From Ceratopteris richardii (Eukaryota; Streptophyta; Polypodiopsida; Polypodiales; Pteridaceae), in assembly GCA_020310875.1 (NCBI GenBank), contig CM035435.1, positions 70,930,455-70,994,454 on the forward strand: a stretch of DNA of 64,000 nt, written 5' to 3'. This document shows, piece by piece, positions 40,695 through 51,100 of this stretch (positions are counted from its first letter, which is position 1; each line of letters starts with the position of its first letter). The position numbers and the translations under genes were made by a program. The notes under the pieces were generated by a model. It was not told the DNA's origin. It was given only the letters and a program-made list of their open reading frames with translations, and ran no database searches.

Positions 40695-42715
40695 TAGGGT
40701 CTGTCGCCTCTGACAGACCTCTTTTCCGCCGTTTGATCAATGTATTGTTGCAGGAGGTCGGTTGCCAATTCTTGTTCTTTGATTTTTAAACCTCTGATTA
40801 GATCTCGTTGCAAAGCCTCCCAATCCACTGTACCAGGCATGTCAGGTTGTGGCATCGTGTAAAGCTCAGAATGCATCGTTTGTTCGCATGCAAAGAGATG
40901 GAGTAGATGCGTAGGCCGTGGCGCAAATACCTCTGAATGTGCTTCCCAAAACCCCGTGGTGAACATATCGTCAAATGTTTGCTTGTAGCAGGCAGGGAGA
41001 TATCTTATGCGTGCATGCCATGCGTAAGCCACTCGTATGCTCGGGGTTGTGCTCATATCATATAGCAGGTCGTAATTACCATTGATAAACCCTGGAATAG
41101 GAGGTTGAATATGGCATACATTGCGAAAAGTTTTGAGTACGACCTGCATCATGTCGAGGATCTTGAGCATCATCTGGGCAGCGACATCTGGCATCGGGTG
41201 GAGGCGTGGTATCCAATGTCTGATGGTTGCAATCATGTATGACACTGTAGGAGTACCGGTTGGGGGGGTGATAGCAGGGTAATTGAGCCATTCTTTACAG
41301 TTTGCGTTATTCTGAACCTTGATGGCAAAAGCTTTCCATGATCTGCGTCTTTGCACTGGCCCAAAACACGGATTGTACTTCAAATGCATGGGGGCATGAT
41401 CCCATGTTCGAAGCATTTCTGGATAAGTTTCGAGTAACTTTTGCCTCCACGTTGGTTGGAATATGGCCCCCTTTCGTGCCGCTTCTGGTATGTCTTCTGG
41501 TTCGAACTGTGTGGCAAATGTTGGGCACTTGTTGGTGACTCGTTTGATTTCTGCATTGTAGTCAGCCAACAATACAAAATAGGGTTTGTATTGCAGTTCT
41601 GAGCTAGTGATCAGGCGTCTAGGAGCGAGGTGCCTGAAGTATTCTGAGTGAAGGATGGTGTCCTCAACGGCCTTCATTGCCAGCATCTGAGTGGATATCC
41701 TCTCCTGATGAGTTTTCCCCATCTCCTCTACTTGTTTCATCCATGCCGATGGGGGTTCCTCATAGGTATCTTGACCTTCTTCTGTTACGCGTCCACCTGG
41801 AAGTGGTTGAGGCTCGTAGTTGTCATCGAATGCTTCCTCCACTGGGATGGTAACTGCTTCTTCTTCCGACGGTTGCTCTGGGGGGGAAGGGGGTCGTTCG
41901 TACTGCATCAACTTCAGCTTTAATTCTGCGATCTGCTGCTGTAGCTCCAGCACGTCATTGGGCGTTGAATGTTCAGGTTCGGTTGAAGTAGCAGCGTCTG
42001 TCATTTCTTTATGTTCTTGTCGGTGTGGTGTAGACTCTTGGGGTCTCTGTACGTCCTTTAGCTGGTCGGCAAGCTGATCATGTGCTTCTAATAGATTGGC
42101 ATACGTTTCCAATATTTGTTGTATGCTTTCTGAGGGAACCGCTTGAAATTTGACCGGGTCTATGGGAGCCCCCGTGGTGTTCTCCATGGCCGCCTCGAGG
42201 TTCTCTTGGTTTTGTTGTTGAAGCCGTCTATTCTCTTCTTGCGCTGCCGCCAGATGTCGTCGTAGCAAAGCCATGTTTCGTTGAAGCCGTGCATTGCGGC
42301 CCATTTGATCGCGCAGCTGTTCCTCCATGGCTTTGCTCTCTTCCATATGTTCCGCTTTGAGTTGCGCATTTACCTGTTCGAGGGCGAATATCTTGCTTTG
42401 TGACTCCGTATGAATGAACTCCAAAGCAGTGACACGCTCTTGGAGTGTTGCTGTGAGGGTGCAAAGCCCTTTGTTATTTTCTTCCAGTAATGTATATTCT
42501 TGCTTAAGCTGAGTGGCAGCTTCAAGCATCGTGTCGAGTGCAAGACTAAATGAGGTGGAAGATGCAGGGGGTTGGGAAGTGGGAATGGGAAAAGTGGATG
42601 TTGTGCCTACCGTGTGTGGAAGTGGTGCTGTGAGTGTAATAACCTGTGATGGTGTTGTGAGAACAGTGGTGGTGGGTGATCCAGCGGATGGTGAGATGTC
42701 CATGGGATCGGACAT
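40694..42715 (-). CDS. ORF3 of element B, coiled-coil protein of unknown function
   Basis: The open frame reaches 42745, but that first codon is GTG; the first ATG is at 42715 (MSDPMDIS), giving about 673 codons. Approximate residues from that ATG: 1-50 Pro/Thr/Ser-rich; 50-165 a long heptad-like coiled coil rich in Leu, Glu and Gln (LEENNKGL, LEQVNAQLKAEH, RRHLAAAQEENRRLQQQNQE); 165-330 mixed, with another Leu/Glu-rich stretch and an acidic Pro-rich linker; 330-660 a probably folded domain rich in Trp, Tyr and Pro (YFRHLAPRRLITS, FQPTWRQKLLETYPEML, IATIRHWIPRLHPMPD). No catalytic motif, signal peptide or membrane helix seen. The frame is +1 to ORF2 and overlaps its end, so it may be the C-terminal half of one ORF2/3 protein. 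Element A cannot be compared because it is cut by the window edge. Function unknown. Confidence 0.7.
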   Translation of the reverse strand: MSDPMDISPSAGSPTTTVLTTPSQVITLTAPLPHTVGTTSTFPIPTSQPPASSTSFSLALDTMLEAATQLKQEYTLLEENNKGLCTLTATLQERVTALEFIHTESQSKIFALEQVNAQLKAEHMEESKAMEEQLRDQMGRNARLQRNMALLRRHLAAAQEENRRLQQQNQENLEAAMENTTGAPIDPVKFQAVPSESIQQILETYANLLEAHDQLADQLKDVQRPQESTPHRQEHKEMTDAATSTEPEHSTPNDVLELQQQIAELKLKLMQYERPPSPPEQPSEEEAVTIPVEEAFDDNYEPQPLPGGRVTEEGQDTYEEPPSAWMKQVEEMGKTHQERISTQMLAMKAVEDTILHSEYFRHLAPRRLITSSELQYKPYFVLLADYNAEIKRVTNKCPTFATQFEPEDIPEAARKGAIFQPTWRQKLLETYPEMLRTWDHAPMHLKYNPCFGPVQRRRSWKAFAIKVQNNANCKEWLNYPAITPPTGTPTVSYMIATIRHWIPRLHPMPDVAAQMMLKILDMMQVVLKTFRNVCHIQPPIPGFINGNYDLLYDMSTTPSIRVAYAWHARIRYLPACYKQTFDDMFTTGFWEAHSEVFAPRPTHLLHLFACEQTMHSELYTMPQPDMPGTVDWEALQRDLIRGLKIKEQELATDLLQQYIDQTAEKRSVRGDRP

Positions 42716-44921
42716 GAGTGAGTGTGATTCGTGAAATGTGAACACCGGGACGGTGGGTGGTGTGATAGTGGTGGCCGTGAATGTGGGGGGGGTGAATTTG
42801 GGGATGGGACTTTTTCTTATGTTCCTCGACCTGTTGAAGAATGTTTACAAGGTAGGTCCAGAAGGAGGGTTGGGTGGTTAGTGTGGTGCTCGAGGCAGTT
42901 ACAAGGGACGGGGTAGGTAGAGTTTGGGGGGGAGGAAATGGAGGGGTGGAGGGTAAAGGGAAGGAAAGAGTCTGACTAGTGACAGATGGTTGTCCAACGG
43001 CATGGGGGAAGAAAGGGTGACCTAATTGAGGTTCAAAAACTTGAGTGACAGAGGTGGACGAGGGTGAAGGAAGGAGAGTGGAAATGGGGGTGTGTACAAT
43101 GGTCTCACTATAGGCGGGGAATGGTTGTGTAGAAAGACATGTGGAGAGAGGCTCTGATGGTGGGATAGGAGATGATGGGGGAGATGGAGCATGCGTAACT
43201 TCCTCCGGTTCATCATTGTGCCTAGGGCTAATCATGTGCACATCTTCTGATGTGGACGTAGCTAACACGGTAGATACTTCCATCTGAATCATCTTTCCTT
43301 GTCGCGGCCGTGTATCAATTCTTCTTTGATCATAAGCAGGGTTCTCTTGACAGACCATGGTTCTCAATGCTTCCCTGATGCCACAGGTGTCCGCCAATAG
43401 ATTCAGTGATTCTACAAACTGGGGGTCGATATGCTCTGACTGTAACATCTGGTTTACCAGGGCCCTATTTGCTTCTTCTGACATTTTATGGCGTCTTTGT
43501 ACCTGCTTGATTGTTTGGTATAATCGTTGGAGCTGTGCCGTATATGCTGGGGCTTCGTCTTCACTCTCTTCTGGGTTATTCCTTGGTGCCTGCTCCTGAG
43601 TTTGTGTGTTTAGTCCTTGAGGGGGTTGCGTCACTCCTAGCTCCTGTACGCTGCTTGTCTCGCCTCGTGCATGTTCTCTTTGGGTAGATGTCCCCGGATC
43701 GACATTGTCAGGGCAATCTTCACTGTCTGATAGATGAGCCGTCTGCAGGAATGTTTCAAAATCAAAATTTGGGTCTTCGGTGAAAGTGGCCATCGCTGCA
43801 AATTCTGCATCGGTAGGTAGCGGAGGGGCAGAGGGAGTGGGCTGTACCACCTCTCTTGGTTGAGACTCTTGGAGATGAATTGTGATTGGTGCCACCGGGG
43901 CTTCCTCTCTAGTGGATACTTCGGTAGTGGTTGCTGGAGGGATCAGGACTTGTGAAAGGGACCCACGCATTCTTTTTGCAGGCTGACTCCCTGACTTTCG
44001 CCCTTTAAACAACTCCAGATGTGCATACTTTAGGGCTCGAGCAACTGGCACGTCATACGCCAGACATCTGTAGATGATTCTAGTCAACGCACAGCAACCA
44101 TGTAGGGTGGGTTTCCTCACCCCCCGCTTGCCTGCCTCATATACCTGATCTAAGATCCATACTGGCATCTTAATGGGCAAGCTGCCGGTCTCTGCTAAGT
44201 ACAGTCCGTACCATATCTTCTTGTGAGGCTGAGTAAAACGGTCTTGAGCTGGAAATGCGAAGTGCTGGAGGCACATCCGCAGGGGTATGGCGATGTTGGG
44301 GGTGAGGGCGCACATGTCTTTGAGCTTCTTGACTCTATTGCTTTTCATCGATTCTGGTATCAGGGGGTCGCGATCTGAAGGCACATGGGTGCCATACATT
44401 TGAAGGGCTTCCCTGATTAATGTTACATTTAGTTCAAACTTCCTCATCTCCTCCAGATTAGATAAGGAGGGCACCCAGAATGTGCCTGAATGATCTTTAT
44501 CCCCGGTAGGTTTCATCGTAGCAATCAAGTAGTAACACCTGAGGAAGTCAGGTTTTGGTAGAGCTGCACTGAAGTAAGTTTGCAGTCTTGCCTTTCGCCA
44601 GATCTCTTGAAGGGGAGCTGCATTTTGTAAGGCCTCAAATTCTCTTGAAAAGAATTGGAAGGTCCACCAAACCCCTCCACACTCCATCTTGGACTCCCAG
44701 ATGTGGTCCGCGTCTCCCAATTCCCCTGGCATTTCATTGAACCAATGGGAGTGCCCTTTTACTCGTTCAGTTAGCCCACTGGGAGGATCTGGAATCGGGA
44801 TTCTTCGCACATTCAAGAGTTCTTCAGGTCTAGCCGTTGGTGGAGCTTCCACTGGCATGGCATCCCAGTTGATGGGGGCACCAGATCCTGCCTGAGAGCT
44901 TGTGCCTGCCGCGGTTGCCAT
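42546..44921 (-). CDS. ORF2 of element B, unknown protein downstream of pol
   Basis: 791 codons from ATG 44921 (MATAAGTSSQ). Residues about 50-320 form the domain shared with element A (LPKPDFLRCYYLIATMKPTG, QHFAFPAQDRFTQPHKKIW, HGCCALTRIIYRCLAYDVP). Residues 320-700 are Pro/Ser/Thr-rich with a short Leu/Gln/Glu helix near 465-500. The last about 80 residues are abnormal, very rich in His, Thr and Ser, exactly where the Pro/Thr-rich composition continues in the ORF3 frame. This points to a frame change between 42845 and 42745, most simply at the run of eight C at 42785-42792. No membrane or enzyme motif seen; it may correspond in position to the extra ORF of Athila elements. A predicted splice acceptor lies 17-20 nt upstream of the ATG. 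Confidence 0.78.
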   Translation of the reverse strand: MATAAGTSSQAGSGAPINWDAMPVEAPPTARPEELLNVRRIPIPDPPSGLTERVKGHSHWFNEMPGELGDADHIWESKMECGGVWWTFQFFSREFEALQNAAPLQEIWRKARLQTYFSAALPKPDFLRCYYLIATMKPTGDKDHSGTFWVPSLSNLEEMRKFELNVTLIREALQMYGTHVPSDRDPLIPESMKSNRVKKLKDMCALTPNIAIPLRMCLQHFAFPAQDRFTQPHKKIWYGLYLAETGSLPIKMPVWILDQVYEAGKRGVRKPTLHGCCALTRIIYRCLAYDVPVARALKYAHLELFKGRKSGSQPAKRMRGSLSQVLIPPATTTEVSTREEAPVAPITIHLQESQPREVVQPTPSAPPLPTDAEFAAMATFTEDPNFDFETFLQTAHLSDSEDCPDNVDPGTSTQREHARGETSSVQELGVTQPPQGLNTQTQEQAPRNNPEESEDEAPAYTAQLQRLYQTIKQVQRRHKMSEEANRALVNQMLQSEHIDPQFVESLNLLADTCGIREALRTMVCQENPAYDQRRIDTRPRQGKMIQMEVSTVLATSTSEDVHMISPRHNDEPEEVTHAPSPPSSPIPPSEPLSTCLSTQPFPAYSETIVHTPISTLLPSPSSTSVTQVFEPQLGHPFFPHAVGQPSVTSQTLSFPLPSTPPFPPPQTLPTPSLVTASSTTLTTQPSFWTYLVNILQQVEEHKKKSHPQIHPPHIHGHHYHTTHRPGVHISRITLTHVRSHGHLTIRWITHHHCSHNTITGYYTHSTTSTHGRHNIHFSHSHFPTPCIFHLI

Positions 44922-44935
44922 GAGAGTAGGTCGCT

Positions 44936-44962
44936 TATCTGCTGGAAGACGAAAGGCACATT
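44936..44962 (-). promoter_or_regulatory. Predicted 3' splice site upstream of ORF2, element B
   Basis: Minus strand: branch-point-like CACTAAT, then CCTTTCGTCTTCCAGCAG, a good acceptor ending in tandem CAGCAG (44942 and 44939), 17-20 nt before the ORF2 ATG. Element A has the same AGCAGAT context. It would let ORF2 be made from a spliced RNA. Confidence 0.5.
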
Positions 44963-45151
44963 AGTGTTGCATAGGAAACAAGATGTAATGGTGTTCCCTT
45001 CACAATACTAACATGACAATCCAGGAGGTCAGTAGTTAGTGGTGAGGTGTGTATGATATGTGTGAGTGGTGATTAAAGGTCAGTGTCATCCTAGATGCGT
45101 ACTTTGGTTATGCAATGGACTCGAAATGCTTCTGTGTTAGTGTGGACGGAT

Positions 45152-48100
45152 TTACAGAAGATGGTCAGGGGGTTTAGTACACAGTTTAACTCTCCACACT
45201 TTGATACAGGAGTCGTAGCTTTTAGAGCTAAGGACAGGTGAAGACTTTGGTCTGAGTGTGTGACGTGATTGGGACCTTGTGGGTACCCATTTCCAGACAT
45301 TCCTGGGGTTGATGGGAGTGTGGGCCATGAGAGGTGTAGGTATCTTGTCACTTCCTGAGTTGTTGGCCAAGAGTGCTTGTGAGAGCTGCTTCATCCTTGT
45401 GTCTATAGTTGAAGTAATTTGGGCTTGTAAGCTAGCCTTGGGCACCCATATCTGTCTAGCATTAGGGATGGCCTTCATTGACCGCTTAGGGACCCAAATA
45501 GAGATGGTGTGCCTAGGGGTGATCCTAGGGGGCTTCTTAGCTTTGATCCTTGATTGTGAGGCTCGTTTCTTGTCTCCTTGAGAATCTGCAATTGGAGCTG
45601 TAGGTCTCCCATCCTTGCGTATCCAGATCTGCTTCACGCCACGAGATGCTCCATGATGCGCAGGTTGGCGCTCCTTCCTCTTGATCAGCGGTCTCCCTCG
45701 TATAGAGTGATGTTCGGTCCGTTCGTTTAGAATCTTCTGTGGATCAATTAGGAACTCCTTCTTGGCTCCTGAACCTTCAGTAAGGTTGACATTCCTCTGC
45801 ATCATAGAAGTTTGGACAAGCACATCGTGGTTATCTTCATATGGATTCCTGGAGGGACCAGGAGTTGTTGCCTGTTCTATTGGTTTGAGTGCTTGATTTT
45901 CTAATTCAATCGTGAGGCGACTTTGGCCTACCCAAGCCTGAAGAAGTCCACTTCTTAGGTTCAGGTTGACTGCGTGATCATAGATCCAGTCTTGGCCCAA
46001 TATAAGCGGTTCGGTCAGATCCTCGTCTTCACACACTAGCACTTTTACTGGCATGCGGACCTCTTGTATGTAGAGGGGAAGATCCACCTCTCCCATACAA
46101 GGGGTTTCAACACCTCCTAATCCTATCAGATATGCTTCCATGGGTTTTACCTCCAACTGCAGCTGCTGGCAGTAAGAAAGTCGAACTGCACTTGTGGCGG
46201 CTCCTGAATCAATTAAAGCCCTTACGCTTGTTGTGCTGTCCTTTTGTCCTATTTCTAGGGTCACAAAAGGTCGTCGGTCTACTATCTTATGGGTGCGCCC
46301 ACCTGAAGCCTCACACATGGCCATGTGGTAGCCTGGAGACTCTTGAGTGTCAGTCATAGGCTGGTCCCTTCCTTGTCTTCTCAACTTCATTCGTTTGATA
46401 CGTTCTAAGGCCTCTGCCTGTGCTTCCTCTCGAATTCGTTTTTCCTCCTCTTTACGTTGCTTAGCAATATTGAGTCGGCTTCGCATCTCCTCCGTGAGGG
46501 GTTCCTGATACAGCTTGACTCTGCATCCGCTAATATAGTTTGGGAGGACATCCCCCTCTAAAGTGGCTAGTTGTACTGCTCCACTCGTGGAGATCCTATT
46601 AATGATCATAGGTCCGTAGCCTCTCTTCTCTAGCTTTCTTGCGTGTTGTTTCAATGTGTAGACTAACACTAGATCTCCTGCTTTCAAGCCCTTATCCTTC
46701 ACATGGGCATCAAAGTATGCCTTTTGCCGTTTCTTCGCAGCATAGATACCTGCTGCTGCTCGTAGCCTCGTCTCACCTAAGCGCTCTAGATCAAAGATCC
46801 TCGAGGACAACTCGTGTCCATTCCACTCATGCTCTTGTGCTACGCTTAAAGCTGGAATTAGGAAATCTAAGGGTAGCACCGCATTTTGTCCGAAGACCAT
46901 CTGAAATGGGGTGGCATTGAGTACCGTTTTGTAAGCAACTCGGTATGCCCAAACAGCATGGTGAAGTTGTTTGTCCCAATCAGAGCGTTTATTATTGACC
47001 AGTTTCGTCAATACGTTACACAGGATCTTATTCGTGCTCTCGGCTTGTCCGTTAGCCTGTGGGTGATAGGGTGCAGATTTCTTATGTATCACCATGAATT
47101 CTTGAAGGAGATTTTCAATGACCTCATTCAAGAAGTGTGTACCTCTATCACTAACCAACTCGATTGGTAACCCATATCTAGTGAACACATTTTCGAATAA
47201 GAACTTAGCCGTCGTTTGAGCATCATTCTTTGCCGTGGCTTTTACTTCCACCCACTTTGTAAGGTAATCTGTGGCTACAATAATGTATTCTGCATGGGAG
47301 TTCCTAGCTGGGGGGTTGATGGGACCTACAAAGTCTATACCCCACTTTGAAAATGCACGTCCTCCCATCATCGGCCTCAAGGGCATTTCATCCTTTCTTG
47401 TCGGATATTGGGCACGTTGGCATGTGTCGCAACTCTTCACATAAGTATGTGCATCCATATGAAGAGTGGGCCACCACAGTCCTGAGAATAGAATAGTCTT
47501 AATCACTCTGTCAGGCCCAAAGTGCCCACCTGCAGCACCGCTATGTGCCGTTTCTAAGACTTTCAAGTAGTCTGATTCATGTACGCACAGTCTTAGGTAC
47601 CCATCCTTGCCTCTTCGATACAGGTTGTCTCCTACTAAAGCATAGTCTTGAGCCTCTTGCTCCATGCTCCGTTTTCTTGCAAGACTAGCCTGATTGGTTA
47701 ATGTTCCTGTTCTCATGAACTCTACCAGTGGAGCACTCCAATCTGGGATTAATGACATGTGATAAAGAGTGGCATGCTCCACTGGGGGTCTCTCCTGGCA
47801 CTCTGGACAGTTCTGGATCCACTCTTGTACTTCTTTGTCCATGCTAGGCCAATACACACCTAAGCGTTTTAGATTCTGCAAGGTTCGTTGTTTAGAGTAG
47901 TGATTCCCTAGCGGTCCCTCATGGGCTTGTTGCAGCCAACTAGCATGTTCATCATCCTCGACACAACAAGCTAATATGCCCTCGTTATCTTGCTTGTACA
48001 TGCTTCCGGCTAATATTTGATACTTTAGCGATTTTACAATTTCCTCTTTGCTTGTCTTAACATTTTTATTTGCAGGCCCGAAGGTTAGGACTGGTACCAA

Positions 48101-51100
48101 CTTATTTGCCCATTTAGGAACAACTTCTAAATTGAACAGATAAGCATCGGGCAATTCGTCAGGCACTCCTTGCGGTGGCTCTCCTGAAGTGATGCGAGAA
48201 AGATGGTCTGCCCTAAGATGGGTTCTACCTTTCCTGACAACAACTTCAAAGTCGTATTCCATTAGTAAGAGGAACCATCTTACTAAGCGACCTGTATTGC
48301 AAGGTTTATTGACCAAATATAGTAGCGCTTGGTGATCAGTGAAAAACTTGAACTTATTGGCCAATAGATAGTGTCTAAACTTTTTCACAGCATATATCAT
48401 GCCTAAGCCTTCTCTCTCCGTTGTGGTGTAATTCCGTTCAGCAGCATTTAATTGCCTACTAGCATAGGCTATCGGCAAATCTAGATTTCCTTCACCTGTG
48501 GGTTGTGCTAGCACACATCCTATTGCATGATTGGAGGCATCCACATGGACATGAAAGGGTTTGCTCCAATCCGGAGTAGTCAATATTGGTGTTGTGCACA
48601 AACGTCTCTTCAGCTCGTTGAAGGAAGTCTCGCATTCCTCATTCCATTCAAAATTCGTTAACAGCCCATAAAGAGGTTTAGCTATGATGGCATACATGTG
48701 GATAAATCTACGGTAATATCCACAATGGCCCATAAAGGCTTGTACCTCTTTCACATTTCTTGGTCTGGCCAACTCTGCTATTGCTCTCACCTTGTCTTCG
48801 TCTGTTGATATTCCATTCTTCGAAACAATGTGACCTAAGATCTTACCTTGGCGTACCATAAACACACACTTCTCTGGATTCAGACACACTCGATAATCTC
48901 TACACTTGTTGAAGATTTGCCTAAGCTCAGGGATGTGGTAACTCCTTTCTTGGGAATGAGCGCATAAATCATCCACATATACTTCTAAGCTCTTTCGCAA
49001 GAACTCTTTGAAGACATGACACATGAGTCTTTGGAATGTTGCAGGTGCATTGGTGAGCCCAAATGGCATCACACGGAATGCAAAGATTCCCCATTCAGTG
49101 GCAAAGGCCGTTTTGTGTTGATCTTCGGGGGCAATGGCTACTTGGTTGTAACCTGAAAATCCATCAAGGAAGCTGTAAACCTCCTTGCCTGCAACACGCT
49201 CCAAAAGATGTTCGGTGATGGGCAGTGGATAACTATCTCTAATCATAGCGGCATTAACTTTTTTAAGGTTAATGCACACTCGCAATTTCCCATTCTTCTT
49301 GGGCACCACTACAATAGGGGACACCCATTCAGTGTGCTCAATCTCATAGATGAATCCGGCTTCAATCAGCCTGTCAATTTCCTCTTTTATTTTGGCCGCA
49401 TAATTGTCATTATACGTGTAGGGTTTTTGTTTGGTGGGCTTAGCATCTGCGGTCATCGGAATCGTATGAGAGCAGATCTCTGGATCTACTCCTTTCAAGT
49501 CTCTATAATGCCATGCGAACACATCCCTATATTCTCTTAATAGAGCTACAAGTTCTGCTTCTTCTTCTGCACTTAGGTCGTCTCCTATGTACGTACATCG
49601 CTCTTCGTTCCCTTCAATGGTCACTACAATTTTTTTGGTCTTTTCTTTATTGTCATATGCTTCTCCTATAATGGCCTCTCTCTTAGGCATTCGTACCAAA
49701 ATTTTCCGGTCTTCCACTTCATATTTTTTGAAATTTTCTGGTACTTCAAACAATGGTTCTTCCTCTTCTTGTCTTACTGCTTTCCTTTTCTTTTTCTTTT
49801 GACTTCCTTCACTTCCTTCCTTTGAATTTATCGTTTTAATACTCGCAAGGGGTTCTTCTTCTTTTTGGGTTAACACCCCTATGTCTTCTAAGTAGTGTTC
49901 CTCTGAGTCAAAGTAAGTATCCATCACAATGGATTCTAGATCATCGTCACTCTCTTCCTCTTCCATGGACTCACTAGGATCACACTCTTCCAACAAGGGC
50001 TGACACATGAACACTGAAATGTCATAACCCTCCTCATCACAATGAGGTGTCCATTGTTCTTCATTGACTGCAATGTCCATGGTAGCTAAGATTTCTGCCC
50101 AACCATGAGGCTCAAATTCCTCATCTGGAAATATCATCGGTGTATAGGCTGGGTCTTTTATTGGTCTATCTCCTGGAGGAGCTCCTTCTTCTCTCGCTTT
50201 TCGGCGCTTTTCCTCTTCCTTCGCGACCTTGCACATCCACAAGTGAGTATCTTCATGCAACCAGGATGGTTCAGGTGAACTTCCAGAATGCACGGAGATA
50301 GAATCTTCTTTCGCTTTGTGGATAGGGTTCCACTGTAGGGGTGGTACATCTCTAAAGGTGTGATCCTTCAGATTGACCTTGGTGGTGACCCCTAAGTGCT
50401 GTAAGTACAAGGAGTTGGTTCCCCAATCCTGTACTATTTGCAATTGTCGTAGGAAAGGTCTTCCTAGGATCATCTCGTAAACATCATTCTTCTCAAAGTC
50501 ACATATAGCAAACGTATGTTCAAACTCCACACCACAAGTGGTTAGAGTTATCCCTTCAAGCAATCCGAGAGGTCTTTCAAAATGACCATCTGCCATTTGA
50601 AGTTTCATTCTCGTTGGTCTTAAGGTGGGTTTGCCCCATCGTTTCCACAAGGAGGTAGTTGCGATAGCAACTCCCGCACCCGAATCCACAATTGCTTTGG
50701 TTGTGTAACCTTGATAGGTGATCGGAAGATAAGTGTTCCCTTCTTCACCTTCGCTCATGTCTCCTATCTTGTCGAGAGGTATCTCGGGAACTTCCTGCTT
50801 AGAGCCTACTTTTGGTAAATTGGATTCAAGTTCTGGAACCTGATCCTTCACATGATTCCAGAGCTCCGGTTTTGCCTTGAGCAGCTCCTCTACAGTGAGG
50901 TGACATTGAACCTTAGTGTTTTTCACGACATCAGTGTTTTTGGGAATCACTGAGTCTTCATTTCTTACCAATATAGTGGGCGCTCTGATCTGGAGAGATT
51001 CAGATTCCCATGGGCCTGTGAAATGAGGCAACTCTTGTAAAGAATTAGATTCAAAATCTAATCTCTCATCCTCTTGTTGCTCTGCTTGATCCCCATAGAT

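Noticed and set aside
42716-42745. ORF3 start at 42745.
   Set aside because: That codon is GTG, unlikely as a start in a plant; the first ATG is 42715, or the frame is entered by a shift from ORF2.
42546-44921. ORF2 as a retroviral-type envelope protein.
   Set aside because: Position fits, but there is no signal peptide, furin-like site or membrane-spanning segment.
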